From Microbacterium sp. Leaf159 (GTDB taxonomy: Bacteria; Actinomycetota; Actinomycetes; Actinomycetales; Microbacteriaceae), in contig NZ_LMOU01000001.1 of assembly GCF_001423615.1 (NCBI RefSeq), positions 1,471,104-1,535,103 of the forward strand: a stretch of DNA of 64,000 nucleotides, written 5' to 3'. The position numbers and the translations under genes were made by a program. The stretch's first letter is position 1. Every line of letters starts with the position of its first letter. The notes below the pieces were generated by a model. That model was given only the letters and a program-made list of their open reading frames with translations. It was not told where the DNA came from and ran no database searches. Positions 1 to 11,232 of this stretch are shown piece by piece.

Positions 1-489
1 GCCTGCCCACACCAGCCATCCGAGGCTGTACACGGTCGCGCACAGGCCGAGGACGAGCGCCCATCGCGCGATCGCGCGGCTCTCGACCGGCCGCCGCAAC
101 GACATGATCGCCGCGATCACCGCGACGACGGCGATCGGAACGCCCCAGCCGACGAAGAAGGACGCCACCAGAGCCACGATCGCCGCCATCAGCGCCCACG
201 GCGCGAGCCTGGTGTCATCGACGGCTGCATCCGAGGTCGACGGCTGCCACTCGGCATCGTGACCGATGTCGTCAGCGACCGGTCCGCTCACGACCACCGG
301 TTCGATACCGACCGGTCCCGTGGGCAGCTTGGTGTAGCCGTCACGCCGTGCGCCCGGAATCCGCGCCGAGCCGGCCGGGTGCTCGACCTCGCCGCTGGGC
401 CCCTCGATCCTCGGACGAGGGAGGGCGGCATCCGGCACGGCAGCGGGGTCGCCTCCGTGCGGAGCGGGGGTGCGGGGAACGTCGCTCAT
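1..489 (-). CDS. DUF4190-like small membrane protein, cut by the window edge
   Basis: The first 163 residues are visible; the C-terminus lies before base 1. Residues 1 to about 95 are a hydrophilic, Pro- and charge-rich cytoplasmic tail. Two hydrophobic segments follow, near residues 99-121 (ALMAAIVALVASFFVGWGVP) and 137-160, separated by a short basic loop (SLRRPVESRAIAR). Such a disordered tail followed by two helices is common in actinobacterial DUF4190-type proteins of unknown function. The ATG shares one base with the tsaD stop (TGATG), so it is probably translated by coupling as the last gene of the acpS-alr-tsaE-tsaB-rimI-tsaD chain. The family call rests only on topology. Confidence 0.7.
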   Translation of the reverse strand, partial: MSDVPRTPAPHGGDPAAVPDAALPRPRIEGPSGEVEHPAGSARIPGARRDGYTKLPTGPVGIEPVVVSGPVADDIGHDAEWQPSTSDAAVDDTRLAPWALMAAIVALVASFFVGWGVPIAVVAVIAAIMSLRRPVESRAIARWALVLGLCATVYSLGWLVWAG

Positions 490-1559
490 CACATCACCGA
501 GACGCGCTCATCGACCTGGATCTCGGTGACGGGCAGGGTCGAGTCCGCGCCGAACGCGAATGTCGACGGGCGGCGGCCCGACGCGATCAGCTCGGCTGCG
601 AGAGCCGCGATCATCGCCCCGTTGTCGGTGCACAGAGACAGCGGAGGGATGCGGACCGTGACGCCCGCGGCCTCGGCCCTGGCGAGCGCGACCTCGCGCA
701 GTCGACGGTTGGCGATGACGCCGCCTCCGAGCAGCAGACGGGGGACACCGAGGTCGGCACAGGCGGCGAGCGCCTTGGTCACCAGCACATCCACGACGGC
801 CTCACGGAAGCTCGCAGCCACATCGGCGACGGGCACGGGCACGCCGTCTGCCTCGCAGCGCTCCACCCAGCGCGCGACGGCCGTCTTGAGGCCCGAGAAC
901 GAGAAGTCATAGCGGTGCTTCGCCAGGTCCGACGCCCGGGAGAGGCCCCGCGGGAACCGGATGGCTTTCGGATCGCCGTCGAGGGCTGCCCGATCGATCT
1001 CCGGCCCGCCCGGATACGGCAGCGACAGGAGGCGGGCGACCTTGTCGAAGGCCTCACCGGCCGCGTCGTCCATCGTCTCGCCGAGCATCTCGACGTCGGT
1101 GGTGAGGTCGCGCACGTGGAGCAGCGACGTGTGTCCACCCGAGACGAGCAGCGCGATCGTCGGATACTCCAGAGGATCGGAGTCAGGGGTGAGGATGTCG
1201 GCCGCGATGTGGCCCACGAGATGGTTCACCGCGTACAGAGGCTTGTCGAGCGCCACGGCGAGGCCCTTGGCCGCACCCACGCCGACCATGAGCGCGCCGG
1301 CGAGGCCGGGGCCGCTCGTCACGGCCACCGCGTCGAGGTCGTCGAGTCGCACACCCGCCTCGGCTAGAGCCGCGTCGATGGACGGCTGCAGCGCCTCGAG
1401 GTGCGCACGTGCCGCGACCTCCGGAACGACTCCTCCGTAGCGGGCATGCTCGTCCATGCTCGAGGCGATCGTGTTCGACAGCAGGGTGCGCCCGCGCACG
1501 ATCCCGATCCCGGTCTCGTCGCAGCTCGTCTCGATGCCCAGCACCAGCGGTTCGGTCAT
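489..1559 (-). CDS. tsaD: tRNA N6-adenosine threonylcarbamoyltransferase TsaD
   Basis: Transfers the threonylcarbamoyl group from threonylcarbamoyl-AMP to A37 of ANN-decoding tRNAs (t6A modification), working with TsaB and TsaE. The 356-residue length is normal. It starts with the ASKHA phosphate-binding motif ([10 protein letters not shown], residues 8-17). The metal-binding HxxxH pair is H113/H117 in NHLVGH, and the second phosphate loop SGGHTS lies near residue 139. The start overlaps the end of rimI by four bases (ATGA), and tsaB and tsaE lie just upstream, so all three modification genes share one transcript. Identification is secure. Confidence 0.97.
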   Translation of the reverse strand: MTEPLVLGIETSCDETGIGIVRGRTLLSNTIASSMDEHARYGGVVPEVAARAHLEALQPSIDAALAEAGVRLDDLDAVAVTSGPGLAGALMVGVGAAKGLAVALDKPLYAVNHLVGHIAADILTPDSDPLEYPTIALLVSGGHTSLLHVRDLTTDVEMLGETMDDAAGEAFDKVARLLSLPYPGGPEIDRAALDGDPKAIRFPRGLSRASDLAKHRYDFSFSGLKTAVARWVERCEADGVPVPVADVAASFREAVVDVLVTKALAACADLGVPRLLLGGGVIANRRLREVALARAEAAGVTVRIPPLSLCTDNGAMIAALAAELIASGRRPSTFAFGADSTLPVTEIQVDERVSVM

Positions 1560-2062
1560 GCGGTGGCCTCCTTCGCGGCATCCGTGCTCGCCTCGTCCTG
1601 ATGGGCGGAACGAGGATGCTGCAGGGCGAGTCGCATCACGATCGCATCGACGTCATCGGGCTGGTAATACCGCGGACGGCGGCCGATCTCCTCGAACCCC
1701 TCGGACAGGTACAGTCCTTCGGCACTCGGGTTGTCGGCGCGGACCTCGAGGAAGACCTCACGGGCGCCTCTCTGCCCCGCGGCGTCGAGCAACGCACGCA
1801 GCAGCGCGCGCCCTCGCCCCGCGCCTCGGTGGTCGGCGTCGAAGGCGATCGTCTGGATGTCGGCATCCCGAGAGCCCTCGAGGGCTCGGACTCCCCCGTA
1901 GCCGATGATCGCACCGTCGAGGTCGTCGACGAGGTAGCGCCCATGCGGACTGGCGAGCTCGAGCGCCATGGCCTGCGGGCTCCACGCGTCGGTGGGGAAG
2001 GATCGGTGCTCGATCGCCATGATGGCGTCGAGGTCGTCCGGAGTGGCGTCGCGCAGAGTCAC
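1556..2062 (-). CDS. rimI: Ribosomal protein alanine N-acetyltransferase RimI
   Basis: GNAT-fold acetyltransferase of 168 residues. By family it acetylates the N-terminal alanine of ribosomal protein S18. The acetyl-CoA binding loop is visible as [11 protein letters not shown] (R-x-x-G-x-G type), followed by the NPSAEGLY segment typical of RimI. It overlaps tsaB upstream and tsaD downstream by four bases each, and rimI between tsaB and tsaD is a standard actinobacterial order. The C-terminal 20 residues are Ala/Asp-rich and probably unstructured. Substrate specificity is inferred from family and context. Confidence 0.92.
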   Translation of the reverse strand: MTLRDATPDDLDAIMAIEHRSFPTDAWSPQAMALELASPHGRYLVDDLDGAIIGYGGVRALEGSRDADIQTIAFDADHRGAGRGRALLRALLDAAGQRGAREVFLEVRADNPSAEGLYLSEGFEEIGRRPRYYQPDDVDAIVMRLALQHPRSAHQDEASTDAAKEATA

Positions 2063-2682
2063 CGGCCCACCTTCTTCGGCGCGCCGGGCACGGTCACATC
2101 GGGGTGTCGCAGGTACAGCGGCTCGTCACCTGCGAGGGTGCGCCCCGCGGCCACGGCCCTGGCACCCACACGGGCGAGGTCCACGGCCGAGAGGGTCGCG
2201 ACGTCGATGCGACGGACCCCGCCGAGGTGCTCATCCGCGTCCGCGCTCGGCACCAGCCTCGTGTCGACGGTCACGAGCGGGATGCCGTCGGCGTCCGTCC
2301 CGTCGAACACCGTGACCGCCACCTCACGACGACGCGCGTCCGTGACGATCGCGAACGGCCCCGAGACGGCATCCCGTTCGATCGCGGTGAGTGCCGCAGC
2401 GAGATGGCTCGGCACGGGGATGACGGGGATTCCGCGCCCCAGCGCGAATGCGCGCGCGGCCGCGATGCCGATGCGGAGTCCGGTGAAGGGGCCGGGCCCC
2501 ATTCCGGCGACCACGTGGCCGATCTCCCCGCGTCCGGTCCCGCTGATCGCTCGGACCAGCAGATCTCCGATGACCTCGGCGTGCCCGAGGGGGTCTGCGG
2601 CGGAGGCGTCGGAGAGACGGGTGCCGTCGTCGTCGATGAGGGCGAGGGCGGTGCCCAGGGAGGTGTCGACGGCGAGGATCAC
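2059..2682 (-). CDS. tsaB: tRNA threonylcarbamoyladenosine biosynthesis protein TsaB
   Basis: Non-catalytic partner of TsaD, needed for t6A formation; it has an ASKHA fold without the metal site. The GTG at 2682 gives 207 residues beginning with ILAVDTSLGTA, the conserved TsaB N-terminus, and includes the typical GPGPFTGLRIG segment. A purine-rich GGAGAG lies directly against this GTG, which is closer than ideal. A TTG at 2706, overlapping the tsaE stop as TTGA, would add eight residues and is the alternative start. The end overlaps rimI by four bases. Confidence 0.93.
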   Translation of the reverse strand: MILAVDTSLGTALALIDDDGTRLSDASAADPLGHAEVIGDLLVRAISGTGRGEIGHVVAGMGPGPFTGLRIGIAAARAFALGRGIPVIPVPSHLAAALTAIERDAVSGPFAIVTDARRREVAVTVFDGTDADGIPLVTVDTRLVPSADADEHLGGVRRIDVATLSAVDLARVGARAVAAGRTLAGDEPLYLRHPDVTVPGAPKKVGR

Positions 2683-2702
2683 CTCTCCAGGGTAGTCGGC
2701 GA

Positions 2703-3200
2703 TCAACCGGCGATCGCTGAGCGTCCGCCGCGCATGATCGTCACATGCCGCGGAGCGTCGGCATCGAGCGCGGACGGGTCCAGATCGTCGTCGCCGCCGA
2801 CAGGACGCTCGAGCTCGATGTCCCACCAGGTGTCGGCGAGGTCCTCGGCCAGCCCGCGCCCCCATTCGATCACGACGACCGAGCGGGCGAGGTCGAGATC
2901 GAGGTCGTCGAGCTCCGCTCCGGAGCCGAGACGGTAGGCGTCCACATGCACCAGCGGCGCACGTCCGACGAGTGAGGGGTGCGTCCGCGCGATCACGAAG
3001 GTCGGGCTCTGCACCGGACCACGCACGCCGAGGCCCTCGGCGAGCCCTCGCGTGAACGTCGTCTTGCCGGCGCCGAGGGGTCCGGTGAGTATCAGCAGGT
3101 CTCCCGCGTCGAGCTGCTCGCCGATGCGGAAGCCGAGCTGCTCCATCGCCTCCGAGGTCTCGATGTCGCGGCGTCCGAGGAAGCCCGGTTCGACGCTCAT
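2703..3200 (-). CDS. tsaE: tRNA threonylcarbamoyladenosine biosynthesis ATPase TsaE
   Basis: P-loop ATPase that supports turnover of the TsaB-TsaD complex. The chosen ATG overlaps the alr stop (ATGA) and gives 165 residues. Walker A is GPLGAGKTT at residues 40-48, followed by the family segment around SPTFVI and the VHVDAYRLGS stretch with its acidic residue. The C-terminal 30 residues are Asp-rich and then basic, longer than in short TsaE proteins. A longer in-frame start at 3275 would lie inside alr and has no homology support. Confidence 0.93.
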   Translation of the reverse strand: MSVEPGFLGRRDIETSEAMEQLGFRIGEQLDAGDLLILTGPLGAGKTTFTRGLAEGLGVRGPVQSPTFVIARTHPSLVGRAPLVHVDAYRLGSGAELDDLDLDLARSVVVIEWGRGLAEDLADTWWDIELERPVGGDDDLDPSALDADAPRHVTIMRGGRSAIAG

Positions 3201-4303
3201 GCCGACCGCCGGGCGACACGTGCGCCGATGCGCGTCACGATCTCGTAGTTGATGGTCGAGGCGGCGTTCGCCCATTCCGCCGCCGACGGGACTCCGAGTG
3301 TCGGGTCGCCGAACAGCACGACCTCGTCGCCGATCGACACGGGCGCATCGCCCACGTCGACCACGAACTGATCCATCGCGATGCGGCCGACGTTCGTGTA
3401 ACGGCGTCCGCCGATCGACACGGGCAGCCGGCCGGATGCGTGTCGGGGCACGCCGTCGGCATAGCCCAGCGGCACGAGCACGAGAGTGGTGTCGTGCGGC
3501 GCGCGGTGGTCGTAGCCGTACGAGACTCCCGCACCGGCCGGCACCCTGCGCACAGCGGCGATCGCACCCCGCAGCGTCATGGCGGGGCGGAGACCCAGCT
3601 CGGCGGACGAGCGGTCCTCGAACGGCGAGAGTCCGTAGATGCCGACGCCGATGCGGACCGCATCCAGGCGCATCTCCGGCAGGTCGATCGCGGCAGCCGT
3701 CGCCGCGATGTGGCGGATCTCCGGACGGATGCCGAAGGATGCCGCGGCGGCGACCCCCTCCTCGAATTTCGCCAGGGCGTCACGGTCGTCCTGCGCGGAG
3801 GTGTTCGACAGATGGCTGAACAGCCCGATGATGCGAAGGCGTCCGATGCGCTCGAGACGAGCCGCCTCCGCGAGCACACGACGCCAGTCGGCGGGCGCGA
3901 TCCCGTTGCGCGACAGCCCCGTCTCGAACTTGAGGTGCACACCCACCGGACGATCGACGGACGCCGCGGCCCCCGCGGCCTCGAGCTGATCGAACGACGA
4001 GATGCCGACCTCGATGTCCTGCTCGGCGGCCTGCTCGAACCGCTCGCCCGGCGCGTGCAGCCACGCCACGATCGGCGCGGTGATGCCCTGTCGTCGCAGC
4101 TCGAGGGCCTCGGGGATCTCGGCGACGCCGAGACGCGTCGCACCGCCGGCGAGCGCTGCGACAGCCGCCGCGGCGGCGCCGTGGCCGTAGGCGTTCGCCT
4201 TGACGACGGCGATGACCTGCACGCCGGTGAGCCGACGGAAGTGGCGGACGTTGTCGGTGATGGCATCCAGGTCGATGCGCGCTTCACGGAACGGAACGGT
4301 CAC
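3197..4303 (-). CDS. alr: Alanine racemase
   Basis: PLP-dependent conversion of L-alanine to D-alanine for peptidoglycan. It is 368 residues, normal for the family. The PLP lysine is K35 in VVKANAYGHG, and the second catalytic residue, a tyrosine, sits in AGVSYGYDHRA near residue 260. The C-terminal domain holds the GRIAMDQFVVDV motif. It overlaps acpS (upstream) and tsaE (downstream) by four bases each, so cell-wall precursor supply, ACP activation and t6A modification are transcribed together. Confidence 0.97.
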   Translation of the reverse strand: MTVPFREARIDLDAITDNVRHFRRLTGVQVIAVVKANAYGHGAAAAAVAALAGGATRLGVAEIPEALELRRQGITAPIVAWLHAPGERFEQAAEQDIEVGISSFDQLEAAGAAASVDRPVGVHLKFETGLSRNGIAPADWRRVLAEAARLERIGRLRIIGLFSHLSNTSAQDDRDALAKFEEGVAAAASFGIRPEIRHIAATAAAIDLPEMRLDAVRIGVGIYGLSPFEDRSSAELGLRPAMTLRGAIAAVRRVPAGAGVSYGYDHRAPHDTTLVLVPLGYADGVPRHASGRLPVSIGGRRYTNVGRIAMDQFVVDVGDAPVSIGDEVVLFGDPTLGVPSAAEWANAASTINYEIVTRIGARVARRSA

Positions 4304-4659
4304 AGCGGCTCTCCTTCGGCGACGACGAATGCGGCGGCGAGCCCCGCGTCGTGAGTGAGTGTCAGATGCAGTCGGGTGATGCCACGCTCGGCGACCACCT
4401 CGGCTGTGGTTCCCGTCAACACGAAATGCGGTCGCCCTGAGGCCTCGGAGGCGATCTCGATCTCGATCCAGTGGACTCCGTCAGAGCCACCGAGAGTCTT
4501 GATCAGGGCCTCCTTCGCGGCGTACCGCGCGGCGAGGGACGGAAGCCGCAGCGCCCGCTCCCCCGGCGCAAACAGTCGCTCCAGAAGTCGTGGCGTGCGC
4601 TCGAGTGTGCGCTCGAACCGCGGGATGTCCACGAGGTCGATGCCGGTCCCGATGATCAC
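4300..4659 (-). CDS. acpS: Holo-[acyl-carrier-protein] synthase
   Basis: Transfers 4'-phosphopantetheine from CoA to acyl carrier protein. At 119 residues it has the AcpS signature: GTGIDLVDI at the N-terminus with D8 as metal ligand, and AAKEALIKTLG with the second acidic ligand. The GTG start has no ribosome binding site; a TAGGCT box ends 6 nt before it, so the message is probably leaderless. It is the first gene of a run of six overlapping genes down to tsaD. Confidence 0.95.
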   Translation of the reverse strand: MIIGTGIDLVDIPRFERTLERTPRLLERLFAPGERALRLPSLAARYAAKEALIKTLGGSDGVHWIEIEIASEASGRPHFVLTGTTAEVVAERGITRLHLTLTHDAGLAAAFVVAEGEPL

Positions 4660-4671
4660 CAGTTCAGCCTA
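4660..4671 (-). promoter_or_regulatory. Probable leaderless promoter (-10 box) of the acpS operon
   Basis: On the minus strand TAGGCT (4666-4671) is followed by six bases and then the GTG start of acpS. This spacing puts the transcription start at the start codon. No Shine-Dalgarno sequence is present. The same arrangement recurs at many genes in this window. Confidence 0.55.
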
Positions 4672-4745
4672 GTCGCGGCATCCCCTGGCGGCTGTCGCCA
4701 CGGCCCCTCGGCCACCTGCCGCCCCGGAAACCCGAATCCATGCTC

Positions 4746-4791
4746 AAAAAACGGATGCATGTCCAGATCGCTGATCCGGGCATGCATCCGT
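4746..4791 (-). terminator. Intrinsic terminator after glmS
   Basis: Perfect 11-bp arms ACGGATGCATG (4751-4761) and CATGCATCCGT (4781-4791) surround a 19-nt loop. Read on the minus strand, the stem is followed by a run of six T (4746-4751). It lies about 50 bases beyond the glmS stop and separates glmS from the acpS operon promoter. Confidence 0.88.
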
Positions 4792-4841
4792 GATTCTGAC
4801 CTGCACGTGTACAGGCGGGGCCGACGAGCGCCGGCTAAGCG

Positions 4842-6689
<1,848 letters not shown>

Positions 6690-6746
6690 GTGGTCAAGAG
6701 TAAGCCGGGCTTTTTGCGAAGGTTCCGAACGAAACCCTCCGCCCGA

Positions 6747-7691
6747 TCAGAGCTTGCGGAGCAGCACGCTCTCGACGCTGTGATCGACGCCCTTGTTGAG
6801 CACCAGACGGGCTCGGTGCTTGGTCGGCATGACGTTCTCGACCAGGTTCGGCATGTTGATCTCGTTCCAGTAGCCGAGGGCGGTCGTGATCGCCTCGTCA
6901 TCGGTGAGGTGCGCGAAGACGTTGAAGTACGACGACGGGTTCGAGAACGCTCCCTGCCGCAGCGCGAGGAAGCGATCGACGTACCACTTCTCGATGTGCG
7001 ACGTGTCGGCGTCGACGAAGATCGAGAAGTCGAAGAGGTCGCTGACCGCGACGTCGTTGGGCGCAGGCGGGGGCTGAAGGACGTTCAGTCCCTCGACGAT
7101 CACGACGTCCGGGCGGCGCACGACGACGTGCGCGTCACGGACGATGTCGTAGCGCATGTGCGAGTAGAAGGGCGCCCGCACCTCGGCCGCCCCGCTCTTC
7201 ACCTCGGTGAGGAACTCGAGCAGCGCCCGCCTGTCGTAGGACTCCGGGAAGCCCTTGCGCTCCATGAGTCCCCTGCGCTCGAGCTCGGCGTTCGGATAGA
7301 GGAACCCGTCGGTCGTCACGAGCTCGACGCGCGGTGTGCCCGGCCACCGGCTCATCAGCTCGCGCAGCAGGCGGGCGATCGTCGACTTTCCCACCGCCAC
7401 AGAGCCGGCGACACCCACAACGAACGGCGTGGTCGAGTCGTCCTCCTGGAGGAAGGAGCTCGTCGCGGCACCCAGACGCTTCGTCGCCGTCGCATAGAGG
7501 CTGAGCAAGCGACTCAAAGGCAGGTAGACCTCGCGGACCTCGGTGAGGTCGAGCCGGTCTCCGATGCCGCGGAGCTCGACGACTTCGGTCTCGGTCAGCG
7601 GCTGGTCGAGTCCCGCCGCCAATCGCGCCCATTCGTCACGACCGATCTCTCGATACGGAGACAGCGGCAGCGTGGGGTCGGCGGTGGTCAC
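6747..7691 (-). CDS. coaA: Type I pantothenate kinase
   Basis: ATP-dependent phosphorylation of pantothenate, the first committed step to CoA. It is 314 residues with Walker A GSVAVGKS near residues 96-103 and the PanK-I segments TTDGFLYPN and KGFPESYD. The GTG start lacks a ribosome binding site and sits 6 nt after TACGAT, so translation is probably leaderless. It is transcribed away from the Ppx/GppA gene across a 36-bp gap. Confidence 0.96.
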   Translation of the reverse strand: MTTADPTLPLSPYREIGRDEWARLAAGLDQPLTETEVVELRGIGDRLDLTEVREVYLPLSRLLSLYATATKRLGAATSSFLQEDDSTTPFVVGVAGSVAVGKSTIARLLRELMSRWPGTPRVELVTTDGFLYPNAELERRGLMERKGFPESYDRRALLEFLTEVKSGAAEVRAPFYSHMRYDIVRDAHVVVRRPDVVIVEGLNVLQPPPAPNDVAVSDLFDFSIFVDADTSHIEKWYVDRFLALRQGAFSNPSSYFNVFAHLTDDEAITTALGYWNEINMPNLVENVMPTKHRARLVLNKGVDHSVESVLLRKL

Positions 7692-7727
7692 GCATACATC
7701 GTAACGGCGCGCGAGTAGTCTCTATCC
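7692..7727. promoter_or_regulatory. Divergent pair of leaderless promoters (coaA / ppx-gppA)
   Basis: The 36-bp gap holds a minus-strand TACGAT (7698-7703) ending 6 nt before the coaA GTG and a plus-strand TAGTCT (7716-7721) ending 6 nt before the phosphatase GTG. Neither gene has a Shine-Dalgarno sequence. The -35 regions would overlap the opposite promoter, so the two genes may compete for polymerase. Confidence 0.6.
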
Positions 7728-8672
7728 GTGCGCCTCGGAGTCCTCGACATCGGTTCCAACACCGTCCATATGCTCGCCGCCGATGTCCGCCCCGGCGGCA
7801 GGCCCCTGGCGAAGACCAGCGACCGCACTGTTCTGCGTCTGATGAGATATCTCACCGACGACGGGGCCATCTCCGAAGAGGGCGTGGCCGCGCTCGAGTC
7901 CGCTGTCGCGCAGGCACGGCAGGTCGCCGAAGCCGAACGGGTGGACGAGCTGCTCGCCACCGCCACGAGTGCGGTGCGCGACGCCCGCAACGGGGCCGAG
8001 GTGATCGCCCGGATCGAGGCGGCCCTCGGGCAGCCGCTGCAGGTTCTCGACGGCGAGACCGAGGCGGAGCTGACGTTCCTCGCGGTCCGCCGCTGGTTCG
8101 GCTGGTCAGCCGGACAGCTGCTGCTCCTCGACATCGGCGGCGGTTCGCTCGAGGTCGCGGCCGGAGGCGACGAGATGCCGGACGCCGCGGCATCCGTCCC
8201 GCTGGGAGCCGGACGTATGACCGTGCAGTTCCTCCCGCACGACCCTCCCGGCGAGGAGGATGTCGAGCGCCTGCGCGAGCACGCGACCGCGACGCTCGCC
8301 GAGGTCCTCCCCCGGTTCACGGCGCTCCCCCGCCCGGACCATGTCGTGGGCTCTTCGAAGGCGATCCGCTCGCTGGCGAGACTCGCCGGCTATCCGGTTC
8401 CCGGCTGGTCGGGCATCCAGCGGATGGTCCTGCCCCGCGCCTCTCTGGGATCGTGGATCCCGCGGCTCGCTCGCCTTCCCGCATCCGCGCGGCAGGAGCT
8501 TCCCGGGATCACCGCAGACCGCACGTTCCAGATCGTCGCCGCGGCGGTCTCGCTGCACACTGCCATGACCGCGCTGGACGTGGACGAGCTCGAGGTCTCA
8601 CCCTGGGCACTCCGAGAGGGCGTGCTGCTGCGTTACATCGAGCAGCTGAACTGGAACGCGCCGCGCGGCTGA
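7728..8672 (+). CDS. Ppx/GppA-family phosphatase
   Basis: Member of the exopolyphosphatase / guanosine pentaphosphate phosphatase family (ASKHA fold), which hydrolyses terminal phosphates of polyphosphate or pppGpp. It is 314 residues, the short form common in actinobacteria. The first phosphate motif LDIGSNTVHML begins at residue 6, and the second, LLDIGGGSLEV, lies near residue 128. The GTG start is preceded by a -10-like TAGTCT and no ribosome site. It converges on glmM. Which substrate it prefers cannot be read from the sequence. Confidence 0.9.
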   Translation: MRLGVLDIGSNTVHMLAADVRPGGRPLAKTSDRTVLRLMRYLTDDGAISEEGVAALESAVAQARQVAEAERVDELLATATSAVRDARNGAEVIARIEAALGQPLQVLDGETEAELTFLAVRRWFGWSAGQLLLLDIGGGSLEVAAGGDEMPDAAASVPLGAGRMTVQFLPHDPPGEEDVERLREHATATLAEVLPRFTALPRPDHVVGSSKAIRSLARLAGYPVPGWSGIQRMVLPRASLGSWIPRLARLPASARQELPGITADRTFQIVAAAVSLHTAMTALDVDELEVSPWALREGVLLRYIEQLNWNAPRG

Positions 8673-8696
8673 CCTGAGGCCAGTGCCACGCGGCGC
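8658..8696. terminator. Possible bidirectional terminator between ppx/gppA and glmM
   Basis: GCGCCGCG (8658-8665) pairs with CGCGGCGC (8689-8696) around a GC-rich loop that can fold further. It lies across the phosphatase stop and just before the convergent glmM stop. There is no T-run, so the call is tentative. Confidence 0.4.
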
Positions 8697-8723
8697 GCTC
8701 GACTGTTCAGAAGGAGTGGCGCT

Positions 8724-10082
8724 TCAGAGCGAAAGGCGCTCGCGCACGACGTCGACCAGACGATCGGCGTACGCCTGAGCCGAATCGGCATCCGCCGCCT
8801 CGACCATGACGCGGACGAGCGGCTCGGTGCCGGACTTGCGCAGCAGCACCCGACCGGTCTCGCCGAGCTCCGCCACGACCTCGCGGACCGCAGCCTGCAC
8901 GACCTCATCCGAGTCGACAGCGTCCTTGTCGACATCACGGACGTTGATGAGGACCTGCGGGTAGACCTTCATCACGCCCGCGAGTTCGGCGATCGTCTTG
9001 TTCTGGCGTGCCATCTCGGCGACCAGGTGGAGCCCTGTCAGCAGGCCGTCACCGGTGGTGGCGTACTCGCTCATGATCACGTGGCCCGACTGCTCACCGC
9101 CGAGGGCGTAGCCGCCGGCGTTCATGTCCTCGAGGACGTAGCGGTCGCCGACCGAGGTCTGACGGACCGTGATTCCCTGCTCGCGCATCGCGACGTGCAG
9201 GCCGAGGTTGCTCATCACGGTGGCGACGAGGGTGTCGTCGGTGAGGTGACCGCGTTCCTTCATCGAGACCGCGAGGATCGCCATGATCTGATCACCGTCG
9301 ATGACGTTTCCCTGCGCGTCGACGGCCAGGCAGCGGTCGGCGTCGCCGTCGTGGGCGATGCCGATGTCTGCTCCGAGCCTGACGACGGCTTCTGCGAGCT
9401 GGCCGAGGTGGGTGGAGCCGACACCGTCGTTGATGTTCCAGCCGTCGGGGTCGGCACCGATCACGGTGACATCGGCACCCGCATCGCGGAAGGTCTCAGG
9501 AGACACACCGGATGCGGCGCCGTGCGCGCAGTCGAGGACGACCTTGATGCCGTTGAGTCGGTTCGGCAGCGAGCCGAGGAGGTGAACGACATAGCGGTCC
9601 TCCGCGTCGGAGAACCGATCGATCCGGCCGACTCCGGCGCCGGTCGGGCGGAGCTTGTCGCCCGCCATCGCTTCTTCGATGCGCTGCTCGACCACGTCGG
9701 GGAGCTTCACGCCGCCCCGGGCGAAGATCTTGATGCCGTTGTCGGGCGCGGCATTGTGCGACGCCGAGATCATCACGCCGAAGTCGGCGTCACGGTCGGC
9801 GACGAGGAATGCGAGCGCCGGCGTCGGGATGACTCCGGCCTCGAGCACGTCGACGCCGGAGGACGCGAGACCCGCCGAGACCGCGGCAGTCAGGAAGTGA
9901 CCGGAGACCCGAGGGTCGCGGGCCACGACTGCGGTGAGTCGCTTGCCTTCGGCTTTGCGAGCCTCCGCAGTACGGCCCTGGCCCAGGACGACAGCAGTCG
10001 CCTGGGCCAGGGTGAGCGCGAGGTCGGCGGTGAGGATGCCATTGGCAAGCCCTCGCACGCCGTCCGTGCCAAAGATCGGCAT
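8724..10082 (-). CDS. glmM: Phosphoglucosamine mutase
   Basis: Interconverts glucosamine-6-phosphate and glucosamine-1-phosphate, the step after GlmS. At 452 residues it is normal length. It starts with [11 protein letters not shown], carries the phosphoserine loop [13 protein letters not shown], the metal-binding DGDADRC motif and the C-terminal [14 protein letters not shown] phosphate-binding segment. It starts 14 bases after the rpsI stop, so it is probably co-transcribed with rplM-rpsI, a standard actinobacterial arrangement. Confidence 0.97.
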   Translation of the reverse strand: MPIFGTDGVRGLANGILTADLALTLAQATAVVLGQGRTAEARKAEGKRLTAVVARDPRVSGHFLTAAVSAGLASSGVDVLEAGVIPTPALAFLVADRDADFGVMISASHNAAPDNGIKIFARGGVKLPDVVEQRIEEAMAGDKLRPTGAGVGRIDRFSDAEDRYVVHLLGSLPNRLNGIKVVLDCAHGAASGVSPETFRDAGADVTVIGADPDGWNINDGVGSTHLGQLAEAVVRLGADIGIAHDGDADRCLAVDAQGNVIDGDQIMAILAVSMKERGHLTDDTLVATVMSNLGLHVAMREQGITVRQTSVGDRYVLEDMNAGGYALGGEQSGHVIMSEYATTGDGLLTGLHLVAEMARQNKTIAELAGVMKVYPQVLINVRDVDKDAVDSDEVVQAAVREVVAELGETGRVLLRKSGTEPLVRVMVEAADADSAQAYADRLVDVVRERLSL

Positions 10083-10096
10083 CGGAGCGGTGGACC

Positions 10097-10582
10097 TTAA
10101 CGCTTCGAGTACTGAGGCGCCTTACGGGCCTTCTTGAGTCCAGCCTTCTTGCGCTCCTTGACGCGAGCGTCGCGCGACAGGAAGCCGGCCTTCTTCAGGG
10201 TCGGACGGTTGTTCTCCTCGTCGATCCCGTTGAGGGAGCGAGCGATGCCGAGGCGCAGTGCACCGGCCTGGCCCGAGGGGCCACCACCGGAGATGCGCGC
10301 GATGACGTCGTAGCCACCGGCGAGGTTGAGGATCGTGAACGGGTCGTTGATCAGCTGCTGGTGCAGCTTGTTCGGGAAGTAGTCCTCGAGCGTGCGGCCG
10401 TTGACCGTGATCGTTCCCGAGCCGGGGACGAGACGCACGCGGGCGATTGCCTGCTTGCGACGGCCGACAGCGGCACCCGGGACGCTCAGCACGGGGCGGG
10501 GAGCCGCCTCGACTGCGTCGGTCTCGGGAGTCGACGTCGAGAAGTTCTGGGGGTTTTCGGTGGTGTCCTGGATGTCAGCCAC
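10097..10582 (-). CDS. rpsI: 30S ribosomal protein S9
   Basis: 161 residues. The conserved S9 core starts near residue 40 ([17 protein letters not shown]) and the basic C-terminal tail ends [12 protein letters not shown], the tail that reaches the P-site tRNA. The first 35 residues form an acidic, Thr-rich extension typical of actinobacterial S9. It lies 27 bases downstream of rplM and directly upstream of glmM. Confidence 0.97.
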   Translation of the reverse strand: MADIQDTTENPQNFSTSTPETDAVEAAPRPVLSVPGAAVGRRKQAIARVRLVPGSGTITVNGRTLEDYFPNKLHQQLINDPFTILNLAGGYDVIARISGGGPSGQAGALRLGIARSLNGIDEENNRPTLKKAGFLSRDARVKERKKAGLKKARKAPQYSKR

Positions 10583-10609
10583 GAGTATGTCCTTAAGTCT
10601 TTACGGCGC

Positions 10610-11056
10610 TTACTGGGCGACCTGGTCGAGGGTGTACGTCTTCGGCTGCTGAGCGGCGTGCGGGTGCTCTCCACCGACGTAGACCTTGAGCTTCGACAGC
10701 TGCTGACGGCCGATGCTGTTCTTGGGGAGCATGCCACGGATGGCCTTCTCCACAGCGCGGACCGGGTTCTTCTCCATGAGCTCGGCGTAGGTGACCGACT
10801 TGAGGCCGCCCGGGTAACCCGAGTGGCGGTAAGCCAGCTTCTTCTGGAGCTTCTGACCGGTGAGCGCGACCTTGTCGGCGTTCACGATGATGACGAAGTC
10901 ACCCGAGTCGATGTGGTTGGCGAAGGTGGGCTTGTGCTTGCCACGCAGGAGCGTAGCGGCGTGCGAAGCCAGGCGGCCGAGAACGACGTCAGTGGCGTCG
11001 ATGACGACCCAGTCACGCTGGACCTCGCCGGCCTTCGGAGTGTAAGTGCGCGTCAC
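10610..11056 (-). CDS. rplM: 50S ribosomal protein L13
   Basis: 148 residues, full length, with the L13 signature segments [17 protein letters not shown] and [18 protein letters not shown]. It is the first gene of rplM-rpsI-glmM. The roughly 175 bases upstream (11057-11232) contain no gene and must hold the ribosomal promoter and leader; no particular autoregulatory structure was identified with confidence. Confidence 0.97.
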   Translation of the reverse strand: MTRTYTPKAGEVQRDWVVIDATDVVLGRLASHAATLLRGKHKPTFANHIDSGDFVIIVNADKVALTGQKLQKKLAYRHSGYPGGLKSVTYAELMEKNPVRAVEKAIRGMLPKNSIGRQQLSKLKVYVGGEHPHAAQQPKTYTLDQVAQ

Positions 11057-11232
11057 GATAGTGCTGCTTTCTTGTTCGAACGGAGAAGTTCGTGAATCCC
11101 ACTCCGGGGTGGTTCTTCCCTACAGGGAGGAACACGCCAGTGGAGGGCTCACGTTCGCGGCACTCGGCAGTCGAGTACCAAAGTGACAGCTTACGTCATT
11201 CGGAGCGGTATTCCCAATCCGAGCGCCCGCCG

